27,929 nucleotides of DNA from JAVVVD01 sp964642795 (GCA_964642795.1 CAZXRQ010000024.1:1-27929); one strand, 5' to 3'; shown: positions 5,537 through 13,544, numbered from the stretch's first letter. The notes: generated from the sequence alone by a model not told the origin. Program-made: numbers and translations.

Positions 5537-6993
5537 TAACGATAGGGGCAGGCCAGCTTGAGAGCGTGGGTTACAGGTATATATTGGAGCTGCTGGAGCC
5601 CGTTTCGCCATACGGAGAGCTAAAAAAGCGCAGTATAGCGTTTGCTCCGCCGGTACTCCAAAATGAGCTTATGACGGAGCTTAAAAACGTGGAGCTGCTG
5701 CGCGATGCGTTGGGCGACGCGGCGTTTTGCGAGGATCGGGATGCGCTCGTACGCCTGTTTATGCAGCTGAAGGATCTGCACCGCACCGTGAAGCGTTGCC
5801 GGGACGCCGCGCTGGACGAGGTGGAGCTGTTTGAGATAAAGCGTTTTTTGCTGCAGCTGCAGCTCATAGCGCCCGCCGGCAACGATATTTCTCGGCGCGC
5901 AGGGCTTATAGGCATATGGCTTGATAAGCTAACGCCCGCGCTGGATGTGCTGGATGAGGGCGGCATGAGGGGCGCGACCTTCTTCATACCGGATAATCAC
6001 ACACCGGAGCTTTCGCGCATTAGGAAGGCTAAGCGCGAGGCGGAGCAGCGCCTGCGCGTATGCGAGGATGCGTCGCAGCGCGAGAAGCTGAACGCAGTGC
6101 GGGTGGCGCTTGCCGCTGAGGAGGATGCGCAGGAGAACGCTATCCGCGCCGAGCTTTCTGCCGAGCTGCGCCCGTATGCTGACGCCATGCTCGAAAACAT
6201 GGAGACCATAGGCGCGCTGGATCTTTTGATATGCAAGGCGCAGCTCGCGCTGCGGGGCGGCGTGCTGCCAGAGCTGGGCGCGCGGGATATGCGCTTTGAC
6301 GCTATGCACAATCCCCGCATCGAGGATGCGCTGCAAAGGACGGGGCGCGAGTTTACGCCAATATCCATAGAGCTGGGCGCGGGCTCGTGCGTGATAACCG
6401 GCGCGAACATGGGCGGCAAATCTGTGGCGCTCAAAACGCTTGCGTTAAACGTGCTGCTGGCCCATGCCGGCATACTGCCGTTTGCGGAATATGCGCGGCT
6501 GCCGCTGCTTGACGGGCTGCATATAGTCAGCGAGGATCTGGAAAATGTGGACAGGGGGCTTTCCAGCTTCGGCGCGGAGATAGTGCGCTTCAACGAGGTC
6601 AACGCGCAGCTTTCGGAGGGGCTTCATATGCTGCTGCTGGACGAATTTGCCCGCGGCACAAACCCGGACGAGGGCGCTGCCATCGTGCGCGGCGTTACCC
6701 GGCATCTCAACGGCCTCGCGCACATAAGCGTGCTGACTACGCATTACGACGGAGTGGCGGCGTACGCGGGACGGCATTATCAGGTGATGGGGCTTACCGG
6801 AATGGATGTCGCGGCGGTAAAGGCGCGCATTGCCGCCGGCGAAAACGGAGTGGCAGCTATATCCGCGTGTATGGATTACGGCCTGTTCGAGGTGAAAAAC
6901 GGGGAGACGGACTGCCCCAAGGACGCCTTGAATATATGCCGGCTGCTTGCGCTGGACGAAGGGATAATGCAGCTTATAGAGGAGCAGCTATAA
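5533..6993 (+). CDS. kamC: Lysine 5,6-aminomutase reactivase ATPase KamC (MutS-related)
   Basis: This 486-residue protein has a helical N-terminal half (about 1-280, with a charged coiled-coil-like stretch around 155-215) and a MutS-type ABC ATPase domain. Walker A is GANMGGKSVALK (about 290-300), Walker B is MLLLDEFARGTNPDEG (about 365-380), and the switch histidine is in SVLTTHYD (about 398-405). The mismatch-binding and connector domains of MutS are absent, so it is not a repair protein. Together with KamB it is expected to recondition the AdoCbl/PLP aminomutase KamDE. The start ATG 5533 overlaps the kamB stop (ATGA), showing translational coupling; the open frame further upstream lies inside kamB. 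No clear terminator follows, so the transcript may read on towards the lysine riboswitch. Confidence 0.85.
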   Translation: MITIGAGQLESVGYRYILELLEPVSPYGELKKRSIAFAPPVLQNELMTELKNVELLRDALGDAAFCEDRDALVRLFMQLKDLHRTVKRCRDAALDEVELFEIKRFLLQLQLIAPAGNDISRRAGLIGIWLDKLTPALDVLDEGGMRGATFFIPDNHTPELSRIRKAKREAEQRLRVCEDASQREKLNAVRVALAAEEDAQENAIRAELSAELRPYADAMLENMETIGALDLLICKAQLALRGGVLPELGARDMRFDAMHNPRIEDALQRTGREFTPISIELGAGSCVITGANMGGKSVALKTLALNVLLAHAGILPFAEYARLPLLDGLHIVSEDLENVDRGLSSFGAEIVRFNEVNAQLSEGLHMLLLDEFARGTNPDEGAAIVRGVTRHLNGLAHISVLTTHYDGVAAYAGRHYQVMGLTGMDVAAVKARIAAGENGVAAISACMDYGLFEVKNGETDCPKDALNICRLLALDEGIMQLIEEQL

Positions 6994-7040
6994 CCTGCGG
7001 AATATATCCAAAAAGGACATCCAAAATTCACAAAATATTA

Positions 7041-7070
7041 TTGACATTAGTTTTATAGAATGAGTATAAT
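7041..7070 (+). promoter_or_regulatory. Consensus SigA promoter of the lysine-fermentation operon
   Basis: A perfect TTGACA (7041-7046) and a perfect TATAAT (7065-7070) are separated by 18 bases in an AT-rich island. Transcription should start near 7077, giving a leader of about 340 bases before kal that contains the riboswitch and two terminator-like hairpins. Such a strong promoter implies that control lies in the leader. Confidence 0.92.
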
Positions 7071-7089
7071 TATAACATAAAAGAATACT

Positions 7090-7261
7090 GTGAATAGAGG
7101 CGCGAACGGCAAGGTACGCTGCGGATGTCCAAGGGGTGGGGCCCGAAGCCGCAGCATAATGTGTCGGTCGCCGAAAGCGGAGCGTGCCCTCACAGCCTCC
7201 GACTTGGGCGTGCTGCTCAGTGCAGCACGACTGTCATCCGCCAGGATGAAGAGCTATTGAC
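7090..7261 (+). promoter_or_regulatory. Lysine riboswitch (L box / LYS element)
   Basis: The five helices of the lysine aptamer can be drawn: P1 AATAG/CTATT (7093-7097/7254-7258); P2 GCTGCGG/CCGCAGC (7118-7124/7149-7155); P3 GTCGG/CCGAC (7163-7167/7199-7203); P4 CGTGCTGC/GCAGCACG (7209-7216/7222-7229); P5 TCATCC/GGATGA (7234-7239/7244-7249). Conserved junction pieces are present: AGAGGCGCGAA after P1, GTCGCCGAA at 7167-7175, CTGTCA at 7231-7236, and GAGCTATT at the end. Known lysine riboswitches bind L-lysine and usually switch off biosynthesis or uptake. Here the aptamer heads a lysine-degradation operon, and its P1 3' strand is the terminator's 5' strand. This predicts that lysine turns the operon on. 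Confidence 0.93.
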
Positions 7262-7297
7262 CTCGGATTTATTTATCCGTATGTCAATAGTTTTTTT
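7254..7297 (+). terminator. Riboswitch-controlled intrinsic terminator
   Basis: CTATTGAC (7254-7261) pairs perfectly with GTCAATAG (7283-7290), the inner CGGAT/ATCCG (7264-7268/7275-7279) extends the stem, and seven Ts follow (7291-7297). CTATTGAC is also the strand that closes aptamer helix P1 with GTGAATAG (7090-7097; seven of eight positions pair), so P1 and the terminator exclude each other. Confidence 0.93.
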
Positions 7298-7316
7298 GTT
7301 CTTAACGCTGAAGGAT

Positions 7317-7372
7317 GGTGCGCTATCACACGGCAAAATGCTTGTGTTGATCTGCGCACCTTTTGCTTTTTT
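7317..7372 (+). terminator. Second terminator-like hairpin in the kal leader
   Basis: GGTGCGC (7317-7323) pairs with GCGCACC (7354-7360). Inside, ATCA/TGAT and CAC/GTG continue the stem with a small bulge. The tract TTTTGCTTTTTT (7361-7372) follows at once. It has all the features of an intrinsic terminator but lies only 30 bases before the kal SD, downstream of the riboswitch terminator. What opens it is not apparent. Confidence 0.7.
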
Positions 7373-7415
7373 GAAACCCTGTGATCAAATCAATCTATTT
7401 TAGGAGGCGGAAAAA

Positions 7416-7811
7416 ATGGCTAATCTCAAATCCACTATCAGACTCAGAATGAGCGCGCATGACGCGCACTACGGCGGAAATCTTGTGGACGGCGCGAGGA
7501 TGCTCGGGCTGTTCGGCGATGTGGCAACGGAGCTGCTCATACTCAACGATGGCGACGAAGGCCTGTTCAAAGCATACGACATGGTGGAGTTCATGGCGCC
7601 CGTGTTTGCCGGCGACTATATCGAAGCAACCGGCGAACTCGTGCAATGCGGCAATACCTCCCGCAAAATGACCTTCGAGGCTCGCAAGGTGATAGCGCCG
7701 CGCCCCGACCTCAACGATTCCGCCTGCGACGTGCTGGCGGAGCCCATAGTGGTATGCCGCGCCAGCGGTACCTGTGTGGTACCCAAGGATAAACAGCGCT
7801 TCAACAACTGA
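7416..7811 (+). CDS. kal: 3-Aminobutyryl-CoA ammonia-lyase
   Basis: This 131-residue hot-dog-fold enzyme deaminates L-3-aminobutyryl-CoA to crotonyl-CoA, the second ammonia-releasing step of lysine fermentation. The N-terminal half has STIRLRMSAHDAHYGGNLVDGARML, similar to Kal and to other thioesterase-like hot-dog proteins, and EFMAPVFAGDYIEATGELV forms the central strands. Its size fits the family (about 125-135 residues). The start ATG 7416 has a perfect AGGAGG at 7402-7407. It is the first gene behind the lysine riboswitch and is followed by kce 26 bases later. The hot-dog fold alone would not fix the reaction; the gene order does. Confidence 0.92.
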   Translation: MANLKSTIRLRMSAHDAHYGGNLVDGARMLGLFGDVATELLILNDGDEGLFKAYDMVEFMAPVFAGDYIEATGELVQCGNTSRKMTFEARKVIAPRPDLNDSACDVLAEPIVVCRASGTCVVPKDKQRFNN

Positions 7812-7837
7812 GCGGTCATAGTACGAAAGGAGCACAC

Positions 7838-8665
7838 ATGGAAAAGCTTATCATCACGGCCGCCATCTGTGGCGCCGAGGTAACCAAGGAGCAGAACCCC
7901 AATGTACCGTATACCGTAGAGGAGATAGTGCGCGAGTCCAAGGCCGCATATGATGCGGGCGCGGCGATAGTGCATCTGCATGTGCGTGAGGACGACGGCA
8001 CGCCCACCCAGGGCAGGGAGCGTTTCCGCGCCTGCATCGATGCGATAAAGGCCGCCATACCGGAAATAATACTTATACCCTCCACAGGCGGTGCTACCGG
8101 CATGACCCCGGAGGAGCGGCTGCAGCCTACCGAGCTGTTTCCCGAAATGGCTACCCTGGACTGCGGCACCTGCAACTTTGGCGACGAGGTGTTTGAAAAC
8201 ACCATGCCCACCATGCGCGCGTTCGGCAAGCGTATGCTGGAAAACAACATCAAGCCCGAGTACGAGTGCTTTGAGATGGGCCATCTCGATACCATACTCA
8301 CCATGGCCAAAAAAGGTCAGGTGCCCGGCGATCCTATGCAGTTCAACTTCGTGCTGGGCGTGCCGGGCTGTACCCCCGCTACGGGAGAAAACCTTGCTTG
8401 GCTGGTAAAGAGCATCCCCGCAGGTTCAACATGGACGGCTACAGGCATAGGCCGCCACGAGTTCACACTGGCTATGTCCGCCATACCCATGGGCGGCAAC
8501 ATCCGCGTAGGCTTCGAGGACAACCTCTATCTGTCCCGCGGCGTGCTTGCAAAGAGCAACGGCGAGCTGGTGGAAAAGATCGTGCGCATGTCCCGCGAGA
8601 TAGGCCGCGAGATAGCAAGCTGCGAAGAGGCGCGCAGGATACTCTCCCTTGCGCCGCTTAAATAA
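7838..8665 (+). CDS. kce: 3-Keto-5-aminohexanoate cleavage enzyme
   Basis: This 275-residue TIM-barrel Zn enzyme of the BKACE (DUF849) family condenses 3-keto-5-aminohexanoate with acetyl-CoA and splits it into acetoacetate and L-3-aminobutyryl-CoA. The zinc ligands H46 and H48 are in AAIVHLHVRE, and E227 is in RVGFEDNLYL. PSTGGATGMTPEERLQP is the substrate-loop segment near residues 81-97. The length equals characterised members. The SD AAAGGAG precedes ATG 7838. Position between kal and kdd matches the order in known lysine fermenters and supports the specific substrate over other BKACE substrates. Confidence 0.95.
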   Translation: MEKLIITAAICGAEVTKEQNPNVPYTVEEIVRESKAAYDAGAAIVHLHVREDDGTPTQGRERFRACIDAIKAAIPEIILIPSTGGATGMTPEERLQPTELFPEMATLDCGTCNFGDEVFENTMPTMRAFGKRMLENNIKPEYECFEMGHLDTILTMAKKGQVPGDPMQFNFVLGVPGCTPATGENLAWLVKSIPAGSTWTATGIGRHEFTLAMSAIPMGGNIRVGFEDNLYLSRGVLAKSNGELVEKIVRMSREIGREIASCEEARRILSLAPLK

Positions 8666-8720
8666 ACGACATAGACGTTAGTTAACATACAAAACAAAAA
8701 ATATTAGGAGGAATCACACT

Positions 8721-9761
8721 ATGGCAATCAAAGGCAACAAATACGGAACCCATCGCGTTATCGAGCCCCAGGGCGTACTTACTCAGGCTGCATACAAGAT
8801 AGACAACGATATGTCCAAGCGCTATTCCAACGAGATAATCTGCGACGTTATCTCCCTTAACATCGACTCCGCATCCTTCACCCAAATCGAAGAGGTCTGC
8901 TGCGGCGACGAGGAGAAGATCGGCCTGATGATCCGCGGCATCGTAGAAGAACGCGGCAAGCAGCAGAACCCCGTTACCGGCAGCGGCGGCATGTTCATAG
9001 GCACCGTGGCCTACATCGGCGATGATCTCAAGGATCGCGACCTCAAGGTGGGCGATAAGATCGCATCGCTGGTATCCCTGTCCCTTACCCCGCTGCGCAT
9101 CGACAAGATCAAGGCCATCCATAAGGCCATCGACCGCGTGGATATAGTAGGTCAGGCCGTGCTGTTCGAAAGCGGCATATATGCAAAGTTGCCCGACGAT
9201 ATGCCGGAAAACCTGGCGCTGGCGGCGCTGGATGTTGCGGGCGCTCCCGCGCAGGCTCGCAAGCTGCCAAAAACCGGAGACTCTGTGCTGATACTCGGCG
9301 CAAACGGCAAGTCCGGCGTGCTGTGCGGCTACGAGGCCATGAAGGCCGTTGGCCCCACCGGCAACGTGGTAGGCGTTGTGCGCAATCCCAAGCAGGTGCC
9401 GGCGCTGATGGAGCTGGGCGTATACAACAAGGTCGTGGTTGCAAGCGCAACTGAGCCCGTAGCAGTGCTGGATGCTGCGCTCGCTGCCAACGACGGCAAG
9501 GAATACGATATCTCCATATGCTGCGTCAACATCGAAAGCTGCGAGATGAGCGCTATACTGCCCGTACGTGACGACGGCATCGTGTATTTCTTCTCCATGG
9601 CCACCAGCTTCACCAAGGCTGCGCTGGGCGCAGAGGGCGTAGGCAAGGACGTCACTATGATAGTCGGCAACGGCTACACCAAGAACCACGCCGATATAAC
9701 CCTAAACGTGCTGCGCGAGAGCCCGAAGCTGCGCAAGCTGTTCGAAGAGAAATACGTCTGA
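8721..9761 (+). CDS. kdd: L-erythro-3,5-diaminohexanoate dehydrogenase
   Basis: This 346-residue NAD(P)-dependent enzyme deaminates 3,5-diaminohexanoate oxidatively to 5-amino-3-oxohexanoate, the substrate of Kce. It has the medium-chain-dehydrogenase-like layout of Kdd: an N-terminal substrate domain (KGNKYGTHRVIEPQGVLTQAA at the start, MFIGTVAYIGDDL around 94) and a Rossmann region with SVLILGANGKSGVLCGYEA (about 189-207) as the dinucleotide site. The ATG at 8721 has AGGAGGA 13 bases ahead. Its isoleucine codons are mainly ATC (15 of the first 19), unlike the AUA-rich neighbours, which suggests high expression. Confidence 0.95.
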   Translation: MAIKGNKYGTHRVIEPQGVLTQAAYKIDNDMSKRYSNEIICDVISLNIDSASFTQIEEVCCGDEEKIGLMIRGIVEERGKQQNPVTGSGGMFIGTVAYIGDDLKDRDLKVGDKIASLVSLSLTPLRIDKIKAIHKAIDRVDIVGQAVLFESGIYAKLPDDMPENLALAALDVAGAPAQARKLPKTGDSVLILGANGKSGVLCGYEAMKAVGPTGNVVGVVRNPKQVPALMELGVYNKVVVASATEPVAVLDAALAANDGKEYDISICCVNIESCEMSAILPVRDDGIVYFFSMATSFTKAALGAEGVGKDVTMIVGNGYTKNHADITLNVLRESPKLRKLFEEKYV

Positions 9762-9776
9762 TAGGAACGATACTGT

Positions 9777-9808
9777 ATCTGCGGCGGCGTCAAAAGCGCC
9801 CCGCAGAT
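9777..9808 (+). other. Intercistronic stem-loop between kdd and kamA
   Basis: ATCTGCGG (9777-9784) pairs with CCGCAGAT (9801-9808), and GGCG (9786-9789) pairs with CGCC (9797-9800); one C bulges and the loop is TCAAAAG. Only AATTTG follows, so it is a poor terminator. It is more likely an mRNA processing or stabilising structure between highly expressed cistrons. Confidence 0.7.
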
Positions 9809-9851
9809 AATTTGCTCACGGCAACAAACATGATTTCAGGAGGATATAAAA

Positions 9852-11117
9852 ATGAATAAAAGCAGAGCATACGGCCTTTTTACCGATATCCCGGACGCAC
9901 AGTGGAACGATTGGCACTGGCAGGTTGAAAACCGTATAGAGACGCTGGAGGATCTTAAAAAATACATCAAGCTTACCCCCGAGGAGGAGGAAGGCGTAAA
10001 GCAGTGCTTAGGCAAGCTGCGCATGGCTATCACTCCATATTATCTTTCCCTCATCAACCCGGACGATCCGCATGATCCCGTACGCAAGCAGTGCATTCCT
10101 ACCGCAAAGGAGCTGTATATCGCGCCCGAGGACGACGCCGATCCGCTGCATGAGGATACCGACTCCCCGGTCAAGGGCCTTACCCATAGGTATCCCGACC
10201 GCGTGCTGTTCCTTATCACCGACCAGTGCTCGATGTACTGCCGCCACTGCACCCGCAGGCGCTTCGCCGGCCAAAACGACTGTGCCGTACCCAAGTCCCA
10301 GATAGACGCCTGCATAGAATATGTGCGCAACCACCCGGAGGTGCGCGACGTTTTGCTTTCCGGCGGCGACTGCCTTATGGTAAGCGACGAGATGCTGGAG
10401 TACATAATCAGCACCCTGCGCCAGATACCTCATGTGGAAATAGTGCGCCTTGGCTCCCGTACCCCTGTGGTAATGCCGCAGAGGATCACGCCGCAGCTGT
10501 GCAACATGTTTAAAAAGTACCATCCCATTTGGCTCAATACGCACTTCAACCACCCCAACGAGATCACCGAGGAGGCCGCCGCGGCCTGCGCAATGCTCGC
10601 AGACGCCGGCATCCCGCTGGGCAACCAGAGCGTACTGCTCGCCGGCGTGAACGACTGCGTACATATAATGAAAAAGCTGGTAAACGAGCTTGTACGTATC
10701 AGGGTGCGCCCGTATTACATCTATGTTTGCGACCTGTCGCAGGGGCTAACGCACTTCCGCACGCCGGTATCCAAGGGCATAGAGATAATCGAAGGCCTGC
10801 GCGGCCATACCAGCGGCTTCTGTATCCCGACCTTCGTCGTAGACGCACCGGGCGGCGGCGGCAAGACCCCCGTTATGCCCCAGTACGTTATCAGCCAGAC
10901 CCCGCGCAAGGTCATACTGCGCAACTTCGAGGGCGTTATCACCACCTATACCGAGCCTGAGGAGTATCACGAGGACTGCCATTGCCCGATCTGCGAGGCA
11001 AAGCGCGCCGGCAAGCCTGTGCCGCCGCTGGTGGGCGTAGCGGGATTGGAGCAGGGCCAGGCCGTGTCCATGGAGCCCAAGGATCTGCTCAGAGCCAAGA
11101 GGGGCCATCACGAATAA
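9852..11117 (+). CDS. kamA: L-lysine 2,3-aminomutase (radical SAM)
   Basis: This 421-residue radical SAM, PLP-dependent mutase converts L-lysine to L-beta-lysine, the first step of the pathway. The [4Fe-4S] cysteines are C126, C130 and C133 in DQCSMYCRHCTRRR. The PLP lysine is K338 in DAPGGGGKTPVMP. The zinc-site cysteines C269 and C376/C378/C381 (EDCHCPICE) are also present. All lie one residue from their counterparts in the Clostridium subterminale enzyme. The lysine-recognition region and the C-terminal Zn motif set it apart from EF-P-modifying EpmB proteins, which are shorter. AGGAGG precedes ATG 9852. The gene is flanked by GC-rich stem-loops on both sides. Confidence 0.97.
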   Translation: MNKSRAYGLFTDIPDAQWNDWHWQVENRIETLEDLKKYIKLTPEEEEGVKQCLGKLRMAITPYYLSLINPDDPHDPVRKQCIPTAKELYIAPEDDADPLHEDTDSPVKGLTHRYPDRVLFLITDQCSMYCRHCTRRRFAGQNDCAVPKSQIDACIEYVRNHPEVRDVLLSGGDCLMVSDEMLEYIISTLRQIPHVEIVRLGSRTPVVMPQRITPQLCNMFKKYHPIWLNTHFNHPNEITEEAAAACAMLADAGIPLGNQSVLLAGVNDCVHIMKKLVNELVRIRVRPYYIYVCDLSQGLTHFRTPVSKGIEIIEGLRGHTSGFCIPTFVVDAPGGGGKTPVMPQYVISQTPRKVILRNFEGVITTYTEPEEYHEDCHCPICEAKRAGKPVPPLVGVAGLEQGQAVSMEPKDLLRAKRGHHE

Positions 11118-11132
11118 TCAACGCATTGCTGA

Positions 11133-11161
11133 CGGGCGGCGCGTTTCACTCGCGCCGCCCG
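11133..11161 (+). other. Intercistronic stem-loop between kamA and kamD
   Basis: A perfect 11-bp GC-rich stem (CGGGCGGCGCG at 11133-11143, complement at 11151-11161) closes a seven-base loop. No T-run follows (GCCTCAAAACAC), so it should not end transcription efficiently. It probably protects upstream kamA mRNA or blocks ribosome or RNase passage. Confidence 0.75.
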
Positions 11162-11197
11162 GCCTCAAAACACAGTTGAGGGAGGGATAAAACTCAA

Positions 11198-12757
11198 ATG
11201 CAGAGCAAACTAAATCTAAATACAGCGCTTGTGGAAAAGGCCCGCGCGTCGGCAAAGAGCGTCGCAGCGGAGACCCAAAAGTACATAGACGTCAACACCA
11301 CCGTTACGGTGGAGCGCGCTGTGTGCCGTCTGCTGGGAATCGACGGCATAAACGACGTCGAGGTGCCGCTTCCAAATATAGTAGTGGATCATCTGCTGGA
11401 AAAGGGTGTGCTGGCCGGAGGTGCCGCATACTATATCGGCAACGCCATGGCCGCCACAGGCAAGACCCCGCAGCAGATAGCCGAAGCGATATCCGAAGGT
11501 TCGCTGGATCTTACACAGCTTCCGTCGCATGACGAAAGCGCCATCCGCGCCGCCATCATGCCGGTGGCGGAGGAGTATTGCGCCCGCATACGCAAAAACG
11601 TAGGCAAGCGCAACAGTTATCTTGACGAATTTGGCGATAAACAGGGGCCGTACCTCTACGTAATAGTTGCCACGGGCAATATATTCGAGGATATCACCCA
11701 GGCGAAGGCCGCGGCCAAGCAGGGCGCGGATATTATCGCCGTTATACGTACCACCGGCCAGAGCCTGTTGGACTATGTGCCGTACGGCGCTACCACGGAA
11801 GGCTTTGGCGGCACCTATGCCACACAGGAGAACTTCCGGCTGATGCGCGCCGCGCTGGACGAGGTGGGCGAGCAGGAAAAACGCTACATACGCCTGTGCA
11901 ATTACTGCAGCGGCCTGTGTATGCCGGAGATCGCCGCAATGGGCGCATTGGAACGGCTGGACGTTATGCTCAACGACGCGCTTTACGGCATACTGTTCCG
12001 CGATATCAACATGCAGCGCACCATAGTGGATCAGTACTTCTCCCGCGTTATCAACTCCTACGCGGGCGTGATAATCAACACCGGCGAGGATAACTACCTT
12101 ACCACGGCGGATGCTGTGGAGGAGGCGCATACGGTGCTTGCAAGCCAGTTCCTCAACGAGCAGTTTGCGCTGTGCGCGGGGCTGCCGGAAGAGCAGATGG
12201 GTCTGGGCCATGCGTTCGAGATTTCGCCGGACGTAGAAAACGGCTTCCTCTACGAGCTGGCGCAGGCGCAGATGGCGCGCGAGATATTCCCGCGTGCGCC
12301 GCTAAAATACATGCCGCCCACAAAGTTTATGACGGGCAACATATTCCGCGGCCATGTGCAGGATGCGCTTTTCAATATGGTGACCATAATGACGGGGCAG
12401 AAGCTGCACCTTCTCGGTATGCTTACGGAGGCAATACATACCCCGTTTATGAGCGACCGCGCGCTTTCAATAGAAAATGCGCAGTACATATTCCGCACCA
12501 TGAAGGATTTTGGCAACGAGCTCACATTCAAGGAGGGCGGCATAATCGAGACCCGCGCCGCAGAGGTGTTGGACAAGGCTACCGACCTGCTGGGCGAAAT
12601 AGAGAAGCTGGGCCTGTTCGGCACGCTGGAGCGCGGCATATTTGCTGATATCAAGCGTATGCGCGACGGTGGAAAGGGCTTAAACGGCGTTGTGCAGAAG
12701 GACAGCGTCTACTTCAATCCCTTTATCGAGCTGATGAAAGGGGGCAAGGCACAATGA
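11198..12757 (+). CDS. kamD: Lysine 5,6-aminomutase alpha subunit
   Basis: This 519-residue catalytic TIM-barrel subunit of the adenosylcobalamin/PLP-dependent aminomutase turns beta-lysine into 3,5-diaminohexanoate (and D-lysine into 2,5-diaminohexanoate). Family-typical segments are visible: RTTGQSLLDYVPYGATTEGFGGTYATQENF around residues 180-215, and LGHAFEISPDVENGFLYELAQAQMAREIFP around 335-365, which belong to the barrel that faces the cofactors. The length matches known KamD (about 515-520). GGGAGGG lies 11-12 bases before ATG 11198. It overlaps kamE by ATGA, implying coupled synthesis of the two subunits. Confidence 0.97.
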   Translation: MQSKLNLNTALVEKARASAKSVAAETQKYIDVNTTVTVERAVCRLLGIDGINDVEVPLPNIVVDHLLEKGVLAGGAAYYIGNAMAATGKTPQQIAEAISEGSLDLTQLPSHDESAIRAAIMPVAEEYCARIRKNVGKRNSYLDEFGDKQGPYLYVIVATGNIFEDITQAKAAAKQGADIIAVIRTTGQSLLDYVPYGATTEGFGGTYATQENFRLMRAALDEVGEQEKRYIRLCNYCSGLCMPEIAAMGALERLDVMLNDALYGILFRDINMQRTIVDQYFSRVINSYAGVIINTGEDNYLTTADAVEEAHTVLASQFLNEQFALCAGLPEEQMGLGHAFEISPDVENGFLYELAQAQMAREIFPRAPLKYMPPTKFMTGNIFRGHVQDALFNMVTIMTGQKLHLLGMLTEAIHTPFMSDRALSIENAQYIFRTMKDFGNELTFKEGGIIETRAAEVLDKATDLLGEIEKLGLFGTLERGIFADIKRMRDGGKGLNGVVQKDSVYFNPFIELMKGGKAQ

Positions 12758-13542
12758 GCAGCGGACTGTACGACGTTTCCGAAAAGAATTTCGATAAGAA
12801 TCTCGATCTTACAAAGCTGCGCGCCTATGGCGATACCATGAACGACGGCAAGGTGCAGATGTCCTTCACGCTGCCCGTGGCCAATGACGACAAGGGGCAG
12901 GAGGCCGCACGGCAGCTTGCAAAGAAGATGGGTATACAGGAGCCAAACGTGGCGCACGCGCAAAGCTTGGATAAGGAGTTCACATTCTATGTGGTGTTCG
13001 GCGCCTGCCAGCATACCGTGGACTATACTGATATCCATGTGCAGGCGGTGGAGACCGACGTTATGGATATGCACACCTGCGACGATTTCATCAGAGAGCA
13101 CTTTGGCCGCAAGATAATAATGGTAGGCGCCTCCACCGGGACCGACGCGCATACCGTGGGAATCGACGCGGTCATGAACCGCAAGGGATTTGCGGGCCAC
13201 TACGGATTGGAGCGCTTCGATATGGTAGAGGCGTACAACCTTGGCGCTCAGGTCACCAACGAGGAATTCCTTAAAAAGGCTGAGGAGCTTCATGCGGACG
13301 TGCTGCTGGTCAGCCAGACGGTCACGCAGAAGGACGTGCACATACAAAACCTCACCGAGCTTGTGGAGCTTATGGAGGCCGAGGGCGTGCGCGATAAGTA
13401 CATACTCTGCTGCGGCGGCGCACGCATAACTCACGAGCTTGCCAAGGAGCTGGGCTACGACGCGGGCTTCGGGCCGCACAAGTATGCGGAGGATATAGCG
13501 TCATTTGCCATTCAGGAAATGGTTGCAAGAGGAATGAAATAA
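12754..13542 (+). CDS. kamE: Lysine 5,6-aminomutase beta subunit, B12- and PLP-binding
   Basis: This 262-residue subunit carries the cobalamin-binding Rossmann domain. D131-A-H133-T-V-G136 is the base-off/His-on DxHxxG motif, and K144 is positioned to hold PLP as an internal aldimine. Both residues keep the numbering of the Clostridium sticklandii enzyme (H133, K144). The N-terminal dimerisation part covers about 1-100. The C-terminal CCGGARITHELAKELGYDAGFGP closes the B12 fold. The start ATG 12754 overlaps the kamD stop. Mutases of this kind inactivate themselves in turnover, which explains the kamBC pair upstream. Confidence 0.97.
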   Translation: MSSGLYDVSEKNFDKNLDLTKLRAYGDTMNDGKVQMSFTLPVANDDKGQEAARQLAKKMGIQEPNVAHAQSLDKEFTFYVVFGACQHTVDYTDIHVQAVETDVMDMHTCDDFIREHFGRKIIMVGASTGTDAHTVGIDAVMNRKGFAGHYGLERFDMVEAYNLGAQVTNEEFLKKAEELHADVLLVSQTVTQKDVHIQNLTELVELMEAEGVRDKYILCCGGARITHELAKELGYDAGFGPHKYAEDIASFAIQEMVARGMK

Positions 13543-13544
13543 AC

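Noticed and set aside
5533..6993. kamC as DNA mismatch repair MutS or MutS2
   Set aside because: Only the MutS-type ATPase domain is present, without mismatch-binding or Smr domains, and the gene is coupled to kamB in a lysine operon.
8682..9689. 335-residue minus-strand open frame over kdd
   Set aside because: It is a shadow of kdd in GC-rich sequence, with no domain or ribosome site.
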